Assembly (NCBI RefSeq): GCF_003284965.1
Contig: NZ_QMEW01000005.1
Coordinates: forward strand, 62,001 to 126,000
DNA from: Mycolicibacterium sp. GF69
GTDB taxonomy: Bacteria; Actinomycetota; Actinomycetes; Mycobacteriales; Mycobacteriaceae
Length of the DNA: 64,000 nt
Direction: 5' to 3'
Positions 1 to 9,260 of the stretch are shown piece by piece. The first letter of the stretch is position 1, and each line of letters opens with the position of its first letter. The translations under genes and the position numbers were made by a program. The notes beneath the pieces were generated by a model. It did no database searches. It worked only from the letters and a program-made list of their open reading frames with translations, and was not told the origin of the DNA.

Positions 1-1
1 C

Positions 2-1282
2 AAGCTCTGCTTTGCCACGCTGCAGGAGGGTGACGGCACCCAACTGCAGGTCATGATCAGCCTGAACAAGGTCGGACAGGACTCGCTGGACGCGTGGAAG
101 GCGGATGTCGATCTCGGCGACCTGGTTTTCGCGCAGGGTGAAGTGATCAGCTCGCGGCGAGGCGAACTTTCCGTGTTGGCGGAGTCCTGGCAGATCATCT
201 CTAAAGCCCTGCGGCCGCTGCCGGTGACGCACAAGGAGATGAGCGAGGAGTCGCGGGTGCGGCAGCGCTACGTCGACCTCATCGTTCGCCCAGAGGCCCG
301 AACAGTTGCCCGTCAGCGGGTCGCGGTGGTGCGCGCGGTGCGATCGGCACTGGAACGGCGCGGATTCCTCGAAATCGAAACACCGATGTTGCAGACCCTC
401 GCCGGCGGCGCGGCGGCGCGACCGTTCGTGACGCACTCGAATGCGCTCGATACAGACCTGTATCTGCGTATCGCGCCCGAACTGTTCCTCAAGCGGTCAC
501 TCGTAGGTGGATTCGAGCGTGTCTTCGAGTTGAATCGGGTGTTCCGAAACGAGGGTGCGGATTCCACACATTCACCTGAATTCGCGATGCTCGAGACATA
601 TCAGGCTTACGGTACGTACGACGATTCCGCCGTCGTGACCAGAGAGCTTATTCAAGAGGTTGCCGACGAGGCCATCGGAACGCGTAGTGTGCCATTGCCC
701 GATGGCACAATCTATGATCTCGATGGCGAATGGCAATCCATCGAAATGTATCCATCACTGTCCGAAGCGCTGGGCGAAGAGATCACTCCGGAAACGACCG
801 CCGAGAAGTTGTGGGCGATCGCGGATCGCCTCGATGTCGAGGTTCCGCGCGACCGGGGCTACGGTCACGGAAAATTGGTCGAGGAACTCTGGGAACACAC
901 CGTTGGAAACACGCTGTGGGCGCCCACGTTCGTTCGTGACTTTCCCGTCGAGACGACGCCGCTCACCCGCCCGCACCGCAGCATTGCGGGCGTAACCGAG
1001 AAATGGGATCTCTACATCCGGCGCTTCGAACTGGCCACTGGCTATTCCGAACTGATCGACCCGGTTATCCAACGCGAAAGATTCGAAGCCCAGGCCCGGG
1101 CGGCGGCCGCCGGAGACGACGAGGCGATGGCACTCGACGAGGATTTTCTGGCAGCCCTGGAGTATGCCATGCCGCCGTCGACGGGCACCGGAATGGGCAT
1201 CGACAGATTGTTGATGGCATTGACGGGACTGTCGATTAGGGAGACAGTTTTGTTCCCGATTGTTCGGCGGCACGGCAACTGA
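2..1282 (+). CDS. lysS: Lysine--tRNA ligase, 5' end outside window
   Basis: This is the C-terminal part of class II lysyl-tRNA synthetase, which charges tRNA-Lys in the cytoplasm. The reading frame is open from base 2, so the true start lies upstream. The visible part begins in the OB-fold anticodon-binding domain ([20 protein letters not shown]) and continues through the catalytic core. Class II motif 2 is [14 protein letters not shown] and motif 3 is [13 protein letters not shown] near the C-terminus. About 80 N-terminal residues appear to be missing compared with the usual length near 500. lsr2 follows on the same strand, as in other mycobacteria. Confidence 0.96.
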   Translation, partial: KLCFATLQEGDGTQLQVMISLNKVGQDSLDAWKADVDLGDLVFAQGEVISSRRGELSVLAESWQIISKALRPLPVTHKEMSEESRVRQRYVDLIVRPEARTVARQRVAVVRAVRSALERRGFLEIETPMLQTLAGGAAARPFVTHSNALDTDLYLRIAPELFLKRSLVGGFERVFELNRVFRNEGADSTHSPEFAMLETYQAYGTYDDSAVVTRELIQEVADEAIGTRSVPLPDGTIYDLDGEWQSIEMYPSLSEALGEEITPETTAEKLWAIADRLDVEVPRDRGYGHGKLVEELWEHTVGNTLWAPTFVRDFPVETTPLTRPHRSIAGVTEKWDLYIRRFELATGYSELIDPVIQRERFEAQARAAAAGDDEAMALDEDFLAALEYAMPPSTGTGMGIDRLLMALTGLSIRETVLFPIVRRHGN

Positions 1283-1391
1283 ACGCAGCGACTATCCGAT
1301 CTTGTTGAATAGCGCACACATATATGGCACATTGGTGCCGGGTTCGAGACTTAACTGCGATCCTTGATATCGCGAAGAAGGGCGTGTGCTA

Positions 1392-1733
1392 ATGGCGAAG
1401 AAAGTCACTGTCACCTTGGTCGATGATTTCGACGGCGAAGGTGCAGCCGACGAGACTGTTGAATTCGGTCTCGACGGCGTGAGCTATGAGATCGACCTTT
1501 CTTCCAAAAATGCCGCGAAGCTGAGGAATGACCTGAAGCAATGGGTCGAGGCGGGTCGCCGGGTCGGCGGCCGTCGACGCGGACGCTCTGCGGGATCGGG
1601 ACGCGGTCGGGCCGCCATCGATCGTGAGCAGAGCGCCGCGATCCGGGAGTGGGCGCGTCGTAACGGACACAATGTGTCCACGCGCGGGCGCATTCCCGCC
1701 GACGTGATCGACGCCTTCCACGCGGCCACCTGA
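1392..1733 (+). CDS. lsr2: Nucleoid-associated protein Lsr2
   Basis: Lsr2 is the H-NS-like xenogeneic silencer that bridges AT-rich DNA. The 113-aa product has the N-terminal beta-rich oligomerisation domain ([15 protein letters not shown]), a basic Arg/Gly linker at about residues 57-73, and a C-terminal DNA-binding domain with the minor-groove RGR motif at residues 98-100, followed by [10 protein letters not shown]. Length and sequence match mycobacterial Lsr2 almost throughout. I chose ATG 1392, which gives the canonical MAKKVTV start, over the in-frame GTG at 1386. A purine-rich AAGAAGGG lies about 10 bases upstream. Confidence 0.97.
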   Translation: MAKKVTVTLVDDFDGEGAADETVEFGLDGVSYEIDLSSKNAAKLRNDLKQWVEAGRRVGGRRRGRSAGSGRGRAAIDREQSAAIREWARRNGHNVSTRGRIPADVIDAFHAAT

Positions 1734-1765
1734 GCCGCGACGGGGCCGGCGGCCGTCCGGCACCT

Positions 1766-1782
1766 GTTCGCTAGCCGCGAAC
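1766..1782. promoter_or_regulatory. ClgR-type operator upstream of clpC1
   Basis: A perfect inverted repeat, GTTCGC-TAGCC-GCGAAC, lies 222 bases upstream of clpC. It matches the GTTCGC-N5-GCGAAC type site described for the actinobacterial activator ClgR, which controls clp protease genes in Streptomyces, Corynebacterium and Mycobacterium. The rest of the 271-base lsr2-clpC interval shows no gene. Recognition rests on the motif and its position. Confidence 0.75.
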
Positions 1783-2004
1783 CTGCCGCACCAGCGAAAC
1801 GAATCATCCGGTCGGCGCGTTGCTGTTCGGTAGCGCCGGGAATCGGACCGGCGCGCGTACTACGCAAGTTGTCCGCTCAGAGCGGACCGGCGGGCGGCAC
1901 GCGCCGCCCTGCTGCCCATTACAGTGGACATAGGTGCGGCGCGTTACTCGAGACCGTTGGGCACGCGCGGCGCCGACCTATTGATGGAGAGCAGGTAACC
2001 ACCG

Positions 2005-4548
2005 ATGTTTGAGAGATTCACCGACCGTGCCCGCAGGGTCGTCGTCCTGGCTCAAGAAGAGGCCCGGATGCTCAACCACAACTACATCGGCACCGAGCAC
2101 ATCCTGTTGGGACTTATTCACGAGGGTGAGGGCGTAGCGGCCAAGTCGCTGGAGTCGCTGGGCATCTCGCTCGAGGGCGTGCGCAGCCAGGTCGAGGAGA
2201 TCATCGGCCAGGGCCAGCAGGCGCCGTCGGGCCACATCCCGTTCACCCCGCGCGCCAAGAAGGTGCTGGAACTGAGTCTGCGCGAGGCGCTGCAACTCGG
2301 CCACAACTACATCGGCACCGAGCACATCCTGCTCGGCCTCATCCGTGAGGGCGAAGGTGTGGCCGCTCAGGTTCTCGTGAAGCTGGGTGCCGAGCTCACT
2401 CGGGTGCGCCAGCAGGTCATCCAGCTGCTGAGCGGCTACCAGGGTAAGGAGACCGCGGAAGCCGGCACAGGCGGTCGCGGTGGCGAGGCGGGCAACCCGT
2501 CGACCTCGCTGGTGCTCGATCAGTTCGGCCGCAACCTGACCGCGGCCGCGATGGAGGGCAAGCTGGACCCCGTCATCGGCCGTGAGAAGGAAATCGAGCG
2601 GGTGATGCAGGTGCTGAGCCGGCGCACCAAGAACAACCCGGTGCTGATCGGCGAGCCCGGTGTCGGCAAGACCGCCGTCGTGGAGGGCCTCGCGCAGGCG
2701 ATCGTGCACGGTGACGTGCCCGAGACCCTGAAGGACAAGCAGCTCTACACGCTCGACCTCGGGTCGCTGGTCGCAGGCAGCCGCTACCGCGGTGACTTCG
2801 AGGAGCGCCTGAAGAAGGTGCTCAAGGAGATCAACACCCGCGGCGACATCATCCTGTTCATCGACGAGCTGCACACGCTCGTGGGTGCGGGTGCAGCCGA
2901 GGGGGCGATCGACGCCGCCAGCATCCTCAAGCCCAAGCTGGCCCGCGGTGAGCTGCAGACCATCGGCGCCACCACACTGGACGAGTACCGCAAGTACATC
3001 GAGAAGGACGCCGCGCTGGAGCGCCGGTTCCAGCCGGTGCAGGTCGGCGAGCCGACGGTCGCGCACACCATCGAGATCCTCAAGGGGCTGCGCGACCGCT
3101 ACGAGGCACACCATCGCGTGTCGATCACCGACGGCGCGATCGCCACGGCCGCCACCCTGGCCGACCGCTACATCAACGATCGGTTCCTGCCGGACAAGGC
3201 GATCGACCTGATCGACGAGGCCGGCGCCCGCATGCGGATCCGCCGGATGACCGCGCCGCCGGATTTGCGCGAGTTCGACGAGAAGATCGCCGACGCGCGC
3301 CGCGAGAAGGAATCTGCGATCGACGCGCAGGACTTCGAGAAGGCGGCCAGCCTGCGCGACAAGGAGAAGCAACTGGTCGCGCAGCGCGCTGAGCGCGAAA
3401 AGCAATGGCGCTCAGGCGATCTCGACGTCGTCGCCGAGGTCGATGACGAGCAGATCGCCGAGGTGCTGGGCAACTGGACCGGCATCCCGGTGTTCAAGCT
3501 GACCGAGGAGGAGACCACCCGGCTGCTCCGCATGGAAGAAGAGCTGCACAAGCGGATCATCGGCCAGGAGGACGCCGTCAAGGCGGTCTCCAAGGCCATC
3601 CGCCGTACCCGTGCCGGCCTGAAGGACCCCAAGCGCCCGTCGGGCTCGTTCATCTTCGCCGGCCCGTCCGGGGTCGGTAAAACCGAGCTGTCCAAGGCGC
3701 TGGCCAACTTCCTGTTCGGCGACGACGACGCGCTCATCCAGATCGACATGGGTGAGTTCCACGACCGGTTCACCGCCTCGCGGCTGTTCGGCGCCCCTCC
3801 GGGCTACGTCGGCTACGAAGAGGGCGGCCAGCTCACCGAGAAGGTGCGGCGCAAGCCGTTCAGCGTCGTGCTCTTCGACGAGATCGAGAAGGCGCACCAG
3901 GAGATCTACAACAGCCTGTTGCAGGTTCTCGAGGACGGCCGCCTGACCGACGGTCAGGGCCGCACGGTCGACTTCAAGAACACGGTGTTGATCTTCACCT
4001 CGAACCTCGGTACCTCCGACATCAGCAAGGCCGTCGGTCTGGGCTTCACCCAAGGTGGTGGCGAGAACAACTACGAGCGGATGAAGCAGAAGGTCAACGA
4101 CGAGCTCAAGAAGCACTTCCGCCCGGAGTTCCTCAACCGCATCGACGACATCATCGTGTTCCACCAGCTGACTCGCGACGAGATCATCAAGATGGTCGAC
4201 CTGATGATCGGTCGGGTGTCCACCCAGCTGAAGGCCAAGGACATGACGATGGAGCTGACGGACAAGGCCAGGGCATTGCTGGCCAAGCGCGGGTTCGACC
4301 CGGTGCTGGGTGCGCGGCCGCTGCGGCGCACGATCCAGCGTGAGATCGAGGACCAGCTGTCGGAGAAGATCCTGTTCGACGAGATCGGCCCCGGTCAGCT
4401 CGTCACCGTCGACGTCGACAACTGGGACGGCGAAGGCGCCGGCGAGGACGCGGTGTTCACCTTCACCGGCACCAAGAAGCCGGCTCCGGTGGAAGAGCCC
4501 GACCTGGCCCAGGCCGGCGCGGCCGGTCCCGCCGGTTCGGCCGAATAG
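2005..4548 (+). CDS. clpC1: ATP-dependent Clp protease ATPase subunit ClpC1
   Basis: ClpC1 is the AAA+ unfoldase that feeds substrates to ClpP1P2. The 847-aa protein shows two N-terminal Clp-N repeats (each with [14 protein letters not shown]), then AAA domain D1 with Walker A GEPGVGKT at residues 216-223. A coiled-coil M-domain with a UVR-like stretch ([20 protein letters not shown]) follows. D2 has Walker A GPSGVGKT at residues 553-560, and the ClpP loop and C-terminal D2-small domain come next. It is full length and highly conserved. The N-terminal repeats are the binding site of cyclomarin-type inhibitors in the family. A strong terminator follows, so it is probably monocistronic, with a ClgR-type site upstream. 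Confidence 0.98.
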   Translation: MFERFTDRARRVVVLAQEEARMLNHNYIGTEHILLGLIHEGEGVAAKSLESLGISLEGVRSQVEEIIGQGQQAPSGHIPFTPRAKKVLELSLREALQLGHNYIGTEHILLGLIREGEGVAAQVLVKLGAELTRVRQQVIQLLSGYQGKETAEAGTGGRGGEAGNPSTSLVLDQFGRNLTAAAMEGKLDPVIGREKEIERVMQVLSRRTKNNPVLIGEPGVGKTAVVEGLAQAIVHGDVPETLKDKQLYTLDLGSLVAGSRYRGDFEERLKKVLKEINTRGDIILFIDELHTLVGAGAAEGAIDAASILKPKLARGELQTIGATTLDEYRKYIEKDAALERRFQPVQVGEPTVAHTIEILKGLRDRYEAHHRVSITDGAIATAATLADRYINDRFLPDKAIDLIDEAGARMRIRRMTAPPDLREFDEKIADARREKESAIDAQDFEKAASLRDKEKQLVAQRAEREKQWRSGDLDVVAEVDDEQIAEVLGNWTGIPVFKLTEEETTRLLRMEEELHKRIIGQEDAVKAVSKAIRRTRAGLKDPKRPSGSFIFAGPSGVGKTELSKALANFLFGDDDALIQIDMGEFHDRFTASRLFGAPPGYVGYEEGGQLTEKVRRKPFSVVLFDEIEKAHQEIYNSLLQVLEDGRLTDGQGRTVDFKNTVLIFTSNLGTSDISKAVGLGFTQGGGENNYERMKQKVNDELKKHFRPEFLNRIDDIIVFHQLTRDEIIKMVDLMIGRVSTQLKAKDMTMELTDKARALLAKRGFDPVLGARPLRRTIQREIEDQLSEKILFDEIGPGQLVTVDVDNWDGEGAGEDAVFTFTGTKKPAPVEEPDLAQAGAAGPAGSAE

Positions 4549-4560
4549 CCGTAGCACTCA

Positions 4561-4592
4561 CGAAAACCCCCGACATTCGTCGGGGGTTTTTC
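4561..4592 (+). terminator. Intrinsic terminator of clpC1
   Basis: Just after the clpC stop lies a near-perfect hairpin: CGAAAACCCCCGAC, a 4-base loop, then GTCGGGGGTTTTTCG. The downstream arm ends in a run of five T. It separates clpC1 from the cobalamin-riboswitch operon downstream. Confidence 0.85.
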
Positions 4593-4685
4593 GTTGCTCG
4601 GGGTTCCGGTTGCGCGAGCGTGCCGTTTCATCCGCGACTCGCCGGGGAGGGCGTACCGATCCGCACACTCGCGAGTGGGGCCTTC

Positions 4686-4815
4686 GCCGGCATACCGCTG
4701 GACCCAGTGGATAGGATGTGCGATGTTATCGGCGGGCGAAGGAATCTGGTGAGAATCCAGAACGGTCGCGCCACTGTGTCAAGTCAGACCCGACGCTCGC
4801 CGTGCTGAATCCGAT
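4686..4815 (+). promoter_or_regulatory. Cobalamin riboswitch of the cbtBA operon
   Basis: The 301-base gene-free stretch 4549-4849 holds the clpC terminator and this element. The riboswitch core is visible as GGCGAAGGAATCTGGTGAGAATCCAGAACGGTCGCGCCACTG, given here as two blocks in effect: a GGTGAGAATCC paired arm (about 4753-4764) and the GCCACTG B12 box (about 4770-4777). These are the family signatures of adenosylcobalamin-sensing leaders. It lies directly upstream of cbtB, a cobalt transport gene commonly under such riboswitches, so repression of cobalt uptake by B12 is the expected role. Outer boundaries are approximate. Confidence 0.78.
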
Positions 4816-4849
4816 GCACGGGACGCGAACTCCCGGAAAGGACACCGAC

Positions 4850-5065
4850 ATGACCTCTCCCGAGGCCCGTAAGAGCGTCGCGCCTGCGCTGGACTTCTCT
4901 GCCACGAAGGCCGTGATGTGGCTGACGCTTACCGCCTTCCTCGCGCTCCTGGTGATCTACTTCGTCGGCATGGATCAGGGTGCGACGTCGGTGTTCGGCA
5001 ACAACACCGTCATCCACGAGTTCGTGCACGACGCCCGCCATCTGCTCGGCTTCCCCTGCCACTGA
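4850..5065 (+). CDS. cbtB: CbtB family cobalt transport protein
   Basis: This is a 71-aa small membrane protein with one transmembrane helix (about residues 22-42, VMWLTLTAFLALLVIYFVGM). The His-bearing C-terminus, IHEFVHDARHLLGFPCH, is the family hallmark and a probable metal-binding tail. CbtB is predicted to work with CbtA in cobalt uptake across the cytoplasmic membrane for B12 synthesis. I chose ATG 4850 because GGAAAGGACACC just upstream gives a ribosome-binding site, and the extra upstream frame runs through the riboswitch. cbtA follows after 23 bases. Confidence 0.9.
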   Translation: MTSPEARKSVAPALDFSATKAVMWLTLTAFLALLVIYFVGMDQGATSVFGNNTVIHEFVHDARHLLGFPCH

Positions 5066-5088
5066 TCGCACTGGAGACCGCCGACACA

Positions 5089-5889
5089 ATGGAAAAGCAG
5101 ATCATCGGGCGCGGCCTGCTGGCCGGCGCCCTGGCCGGCGTCCTCGCGTTCCTGTTCGCGCGAATCTTCGTCGAACCCGTCATCGAGCGAGCGATCGCCT
5201 ACGAAGAGGGCGTCGGCACCGCGCACGAGGCGCTGGAGGGCCACAGTCACGGCGGCCATCACCACGGCGGGGGCTTCGAGGGCTTCACCCGCGGTGTGCA
5301 GGCCAACATCGGAATGGGGCTGGGGGTGCTGGCCTTCAGCGTCGCGATCGCCGCGTTGTTCAGCGTCGTGTTCGCGGTGGCCTACGGGCGCGTCGGCAAC
5401 ATCTCGGCACGCCTGCTGTCGGTGTACGTGGCCGGCGGAATGCTGTTGAGCCTCTACCTCGTTCCCGCGCTGAAGTATCCGCCGAGCCCGCCCGCGGTGA
5501 GCCTCGACGAGACGCTGCGCCAGCGCACGCTGCTGTATCTGCTGATGGTGGTGCTGTCCGCGGCGCTTCTGGTCGGGGCCGTGTATCTGGGCCGACGACT
5601 GGTCGACCGGCTGGGAGCGTGGAACGCGACGTTGGCCGCCGCGGGGTCCTACATCGTCGCGATCGCCGTGGTGATGCTGGTACTACCGACCATCGACGAG
5701 ACGCCCGGCCCGCTGACCGATGCGGCAGGCAACATCGTCTACGAGGGCTTCCCGGCCGACGATCTCTACGAGTTCCGGTTGTTCTCGTTGGGCACCCAGA
5801 TCGTCATGTACGCGACGATCGCGCTGGTCTTCGGTGCGCTGGCCGCGCGGTTGCTGGGTGAGAAGAGGCGGGAGAGCATCTCCACGTGA
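5089..5889 (+). CDS. cbtA: CbtA family cobalt transporter
   Basis: The 266-aa integral membrane protein has about five to six hydrophobic segments. A His-rich loop after the first helix (EGHSHGGHHHGGG, about residues 50-62) is the typical CbtA metal-binding loop. With CbtB it is the predicted cobalt permease, here under a cobalamin riboswitch. The start ATG 5089 gives a normal MEKQIIGRGLLAGALAG N-terminus. A longer frame upstream overlaps cbtB and is not used. Its TGA overlaps the GTG start of the next gene by 4 bases, which points to translational coupling. Confidence 0.92.
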   Translation: MEKQIIGRGLLAGALAGVLAFLFARIFVEPVIERAIAYEEGVGTAHEALEGHSHGGHHHGGGFEGFTRGVQANIGMGLGVLAFSVAIAALFSVVFAVAYGRVGNISARLLSVYVAGGMLLSLYLVPALKYPPSPPAVSLDETLRQRTLLYLLMVVLSAALLVGAVYLGRRLVDRLGAWNATLAAAGSYIVAIAVVMLVLPTIDETPGPLTDAAGNIVYEGFPADDLYEFRLFSLGTQIVMYATIALVFGALAARLLGEKRRESIST

Positions 5890-6437
5890 GTGAGGTCGTT
5901 CGGCTGACGCTCGTGTCCCATGCCTTGACCGATGCGATGTCGGCCGGACGGTTTCCCACCGACGAACCGTTGAACCCGGTCGGCCACCGGCAGGCCGACG
6001 CGTCCATCGACCTCGGCGTCGCCGATGCGGCGTTCTGCGGTCCAGAAAAGCGCACCCGGCAGACCGCCGAACTGCTCGGCCTGCAAGCCGAGGTCGACGT
6101 CAGGCTGGCCGATCTGGACTGCGGTCGGTGGCGCGGCGATGTGCTGAGCGGAGTCCTGCCGGCGGATCTGGCGATCTGGCTCACAGACCCCACGCGAGCG
6201 CCACACGGCGGCGAATCGGTGGTCGAACTCGTCGACCGGGTGCGCGACTGGATGGAGTCGCTGACGGCCCGGCGCAGCAGGCTCGTCGCGGTGACCCACC
6301 CGGCGGTGATCCGGGCGGCGATCCTCGTTGCGCTCGATGCGCCACCGAAGTCGTTCTGGCGCATCGACATAGCTCCGGTCAGCCGGACGGTGATGCACTT
6401 CCGCGGTCACGCGTGGACGTTGCGGTCCAATCGCTGA
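5886..6437 (+). CDS. Histidine phosphatase family protein in the cobalt operon
   Basis: The 183-aa protein has the histidine phosphatase (phosphoglycerate mutase-like) fold: an N-terminal catalytic His in LVSHALTD, a mid region GPEKRTRQTAELLG, a glycine-rich GGESVVELVDRVRDW, and the second conserved His in VTHPAVIRA. The usual RHG catalytic triplet reads SHA, so the phosphate-gripping Arg and Gly are replaced. GTG start overlaps the cbtA stop, so it is in the riboswitch operon. CobC-type alpha-ribazole phosphatases belong to the same superfamily, so a cobalamin-related role is possible. That is inference; the substrate is unknown. Confidence 0.8.
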   Translation: MSEVVRLTLVSHALTDAMSAGRFPTDEPLNPVGHRQADASIDLGVADAAFCGPEKRTRQTAELLGLQAEVDVRLADLDCGRWRGDVLSGVLPADLAIWLTDPTRAPHGGESVVELVDRVRDWMESLTARRSRLVAVTHPAVIRAAILVALDAPPKSFWRIDIAPVSRTVMHFRGHAWTLRSNR

Positions 6438-6440
6438 TGG

Positions 6441-7814
6441 TCAGCCGATCGGCACCATGTCGAAGGCCTGCCGCACGATCGACAACAACCAGCCCGCGGC
6501 CGTGGGGCTGCGGTAACGGGGCCAGTTCAACTGGAAGCTGACCACCCACGGTTGTCCGGTGTGGTCGACGGCGTACCAGCTGAACGTCAGGTCGCCCGGC
6601 AGGTTTCCGCCCTTGGCGCCGATGTAGTCCCACTTCGAACCGTCCAGGTCGATGCCCGGAATCGCGGAGAGGATGTCTTTGACCGGCTCGGCCTCGCCGA
6701 CGGCCGCCGCCTGCAGCGCGATATGCACCCGGCAGATGTCGGTGGCGCTGCCGTACCACTCCGCGCCGAAGTTCGACGCCGGGCTGTGCGTGCGTTGCGG
6801 ATCCGGTTCGTAGGGCCGCGAATTCGTCTGCTTCAGCAGTTGCGCGCGGACCTGCGGACCGCCTTTCTCGACGGCCTGCCGCCACTGCTCGCGGAGATCG
6901 GGCTCACCCCAGCCGACCGAGAACATCTCGTGCATGGTGGGAAACGGCGTCATGCTGGCCGGGTCGTGATGGCCCGCGGCCACCAGCGCCCGCTCCACGG
7001 CGCCGGGTCCCAGCCTTTCGATCAGCAGGTCGGTGGCCATGTTATCGCTGGCCGAGATCATCTGCTGCGCAGCGGTTCTCACCGAAACACGCGCTCCCGG
7101 CGGGAGTTCCTCCAGGCCGGCGGATCCGACCGCCTTGGCCCGCTTCGTGATCGTCAGCGGGTCGGTCCATTTCAGGGTGCCGGCCTTGACCGCGTCGGCC
7201 ACCGCAAGCAGCACATAGAGCTTGAAGATCGACGCCAACGGCAACGACAGTTCGGTGTTGGTTCCGGCCACCACATCGCATTTCGACTGCCCCGGAATGA
7301 CTTTCGACACCTGATACGAATAGCGCGCGCCGGACTTCGTCAACTCGGCATCGATGTCCGACCACTCGTCTATGACTGGCGGACGTAACGTCACGTCGAG
7401 CCGGTCGACCATGCCCGCCTCGTCGGTCCGCAGGTCGATCTCTTGGGCGACGTTGTAGGACGTCAACACCCCGACCTTGGCCTGTCCGGCACCGATCTCG
7501 ACGTCGGTCACGGTGAACGGCCGATCCCACCAGATCCTGTCGAGCTTGAACGCGATGTCGTCGACCTTCTCGGGTACGGCCATCGTGCGCACCCCGACCT
7601 GTCCGATCGGCCAGTCGGAGTTGAGCATGTCCAGCGTCTGCTTGGCCCGCAGACCCTGGGGGGTGTTGATCTCGATCGGCGTGCCGTACGCGGCGTCGGC
7701 CGGTGGCGGGTCGACCTTCGTGCAACCGGCGAGCGAAATCACCAGCGCGGCCGCGACGGTCAGCCCGAGGGCGCGGCGCGCGTTACGCCTACGCCTGTCG
7801 GCCAGCACCCGCAA
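6441..7814 (-). CDS. lpqF: Lipoprotein LpqF, class A beta-lactamase-like serine hydrolase
   Basis: The exported lipoprotein begins with a basic N-terminus, a hydrophobic stretch and lipobox LAGC (Cys31). The C-terminal domain is a beta-lactamase/transpeptidase-like fold with the SxxK nucleophile motif SIFK (about 195-198), SDN (about 256-258) and a KGG triad motif near the end. The mycobacterial homologue LpqF sits beside mhuD as here. The physiological substrate is not established. The start at 7814 is TTG; a GTG six bases inside (7808) is an equally good start. It overlaps the 3' end of mhuD upstream by 26 bases (20 with the later start). Confidence 0.85.
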   Translation of the reverse strand: MRVLADRRRRNARRALGLTVAAALVISLAGCTKVDPPPADAAYGTPIEINTPQGLRAKQTLDMLNSDWPIGQVGVRTMAVPEKVDDIAFKLDRIWWDRPFTVTDVEIGAGQAKVGVLTSYNVAQEIDLRTDEAGMVDRLDVTLRPPVIDEWSDIDAELTKSGARYSYQVSKVIPGQSKCDVVAGTNTELSLPLASIFKLYVLLAVADAVKAGTLKWTDPLTITKRAKAVGSAGLEELPPGARVSVRTAAQQMISASDNMATDLLIERLGPGAVERALVAAGHHDPASMTPFPTMHEMFSVGWGEPDLREQWRQAVEKGGPQVRAQLLKQTNSRPYEPDPQRTHSPASNFGAEWYGSATDICRVHIALQAAAVGEAEPVKDILSAIPGIDLDGSKWDYIGAKGGNLPGDLTFSWYAVDHTGQPWVVSFQLNWPRYRSPTAAGWLLSIVRQAFDMVPIG

Positions 7815-8118
7815 CGTCGAGGACGACCTCGAACTCGAGCAGTGAGGCCCCGGTGGCCACCGGATTGGCCTGCTGACCCTTGTGCGCCTCGATGGCCGGG
7901 CCCGTTGCCCAGGCCTGGAACGCCTCCTCGGACTCCCACTGCGTCACCACGAAGTAGCGGTTCTCACCTTTGATGGGCCGCAACAGCTGGAAGCCGAGGA
8001 AGCCGGGCTGGTTGTCGACGGCGTGCGCGCGGTTGGCGAATCGCTTCTCCAGTTCGGGACCGGCGTCGGACGGCACCTCGATTGCGTTGATCTTCACCAC
8101 AGGATTTTGGCTGGGCAT
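7789..8118 (-). CDS. mhuD: Heme-degrading monooxygenase MhuD
   Basis: This 109-aa ABM-fold protein is a close match to mycobacterial MhuD, which cleaves heme to mycobilin and iron in the cytosol. Conserved active-site residues are visible: Asn11, Trp70 and the heme ligand His79, corresponding to N7, W66 and H75 of the shorter M. tuberculosis protein. The core GFLGFQLLRP and the C-terminal ANPVATGASLLEFEVVLDV are near invariant. I chose ATG 8118 (MPSQNPVVKINAIEV) because a longer frame adds an unsupported N-terminus. It is transcribed with lpqF and divergent from the hydrolase at 8173. Confidence 0.93.
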   Translation of the reverse strand: MPSQNPVVKINAIEVPSDAGPELEKRFANRAHAVDNQPGFLGFQLLRPIKGENRYFVVTQWESEEAFQAWATGPAIEAHKGQQANPVATGASLLEFEVVLDVAGAGRQA

Positions 8119-8172
8119 GCGAATCAGGCTACCGAATGCGGCTCGGCCGCCCCGAGGCACGATGATGTCGGC

Positions 8173-8961
8173 ATGCAGTCCTCAGCAGGCGCGCGGCCTC
8201 ACCTCACCCACCGCGGCGGACGGGGCCGACCGCTGGTGCTGGTGCACGGGCTGATGGGGCGGGGGAGCACCTGGTCGCGGCAGCTGCCGTGGTTGACCCG
8301 GCTGGGCGATGTCTACACCTACGACGCGCCGTGGCACCGCGGCCGCGACGCCGACGATGTCCGCCCGATCAGCACCGAGCGGTTCGTCGCCGACCTCGGT
8401 GATGCGGTCGCCTCGATCGGCAAGCCGGTCGTGCTGATCGGCCATTCGATGGGTGGGCTGCATTCGTGGTGTCTGGCCGCGACGCGACCAGACCTGGTGG
8501 CGGCGCTGGTCGTCGAGGACATGGCACCGGACTTCCGCGGCCGTACCACCGGTCCATGGGAGCCGTGGCTGCACGCGCTGCCGGTCGAATTCGGTTCAGC
8601 GCAACGGATTTACGACGAGTTCGGTCCGGTGGCGGGTCAGTACTTCCTCGAGGCGTTCGACCGCACCGCGGCCGGCGGCTGGCGGCTGCACGGACGAACC
8701 AATGTCTGGATCGAGATCGCAGCCGAGTGGGGCACCCGCGACTACTGGCGCGAGTGGGAGGCCGTGCGCGTGCCTGCGCTGCTGATCGAGGCGGGTGACT
8801 CCGTCACGCCCAAGGGCCAGATGGCCCGGATGGCGGAGACGGGTCACCGGACCACGTACCTGCATGTGCCGGGGGCCGGTCACCTGGTCCACGACGATGC
8901 GCCCGACGCCTACCAGCGGGCGGTCGAAACGTTCCTAGCGGCGCTCGCCGACGGCACCTGA
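8173..8961 (+). CDS. Alpha/beta hydrolase
   Basis: The 262-aa alpha/beta-fold hydrolase shows an oxyanion HG motif (LVHGLMGRG, about 25-33), nucleophile elbow GHSMGG, acid region EAGDSVTP and catalytic His in PGAGHLVHDD. It corresponds by position to Rv3591c of M. tuberculosis. The substrate is unknown. The start ATG 8173 lies 54 bases from the divergent mhuD start. Its last 27 bases overlap the 3' end of the opposite-strand small gene that starts at 9189. Confidence 0.88.
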   Translation: MQSSAGARPHLTHRGGRGRPLVLVHGLMGRGSTWSRQLPWLTRLGDVYTYDAPWHRGRDADDVRPISTERFVADLGDAVASIGKPVVLIGHSMGGLHSWCLAATRPDLVAALVVEDMAPDFRGRTTGPWEPWLHALPVEFGSAQRIYDEFGPVAGQYFLEAFDRTAAGGWRLHGRTNVWIEIAAEWGTRDYWREWEAVRVPALLIEAGDSVTPKGQMARMAETGHRTTYLHVPGAGHLVHDDAPDAYQRAVETFLAALADGT

Positions 8962-9189
8962 GGACGGCCACACCGGGTGGTGTTCGAACCGGCTGCGGAT
9001 CGCGTCCAGGTCATGCTCGACGCGCCGCAGATCGCGGTCGTCCTCGAACAGCCTGCCGGCCATCGGTGCCGCCGCGTGGAACTGATCGCGGTGCAGTCGT
9101 AGGTGCCCGTCGCGGCCGGCGGCCAGCGTGATCACGCCGGCCACCGCCAACGGCGACGCCAGAATCAGCAATGTGAGTACCGTGCTCAT
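8935..9189 (-). CDS. Small hypothetical membrane-anchored protein
   Basis: The 84-aa predicted protein has an N-terminal hydrophobic helix (STVLTLLILASPLAVAGVITL) followed by a charged cytoplasmic region rich in Arg, Asp and His (DDRDLRRVEHDLDAIRSRF). It resembles small membrane proteins seen in mycobacteria, but I do not recognise a named family. It converges with the alpha/beta hydrolase and is divergent from the GlxA-type regulator, with a 71-base gap. No strong ribosome-binding site is seen. Confidence 0.6.
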   Translation of the reverse strand: MSTVLTLLILASPLAVAGVITLAAGRDGHLRLHRDQFHAAAPMAGRLFEDDRDLRRVEHDLDAIRSRFEHHPVWPSSGAVGERR

Positions 9190-9260
9190 GGCAGTAACTC
9201 TGCGCTGGTTAAAATCGTGCCAACAGTGGCAGTAATGACACCTTCGGATAAAATGCTGCC

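Noticed and set aside
4620..4808. 62-codon plus-strand frame before cbtB
   Set aside because: It runs through the cobalamin riboswitch and has no similarity or ribosome-binding site.
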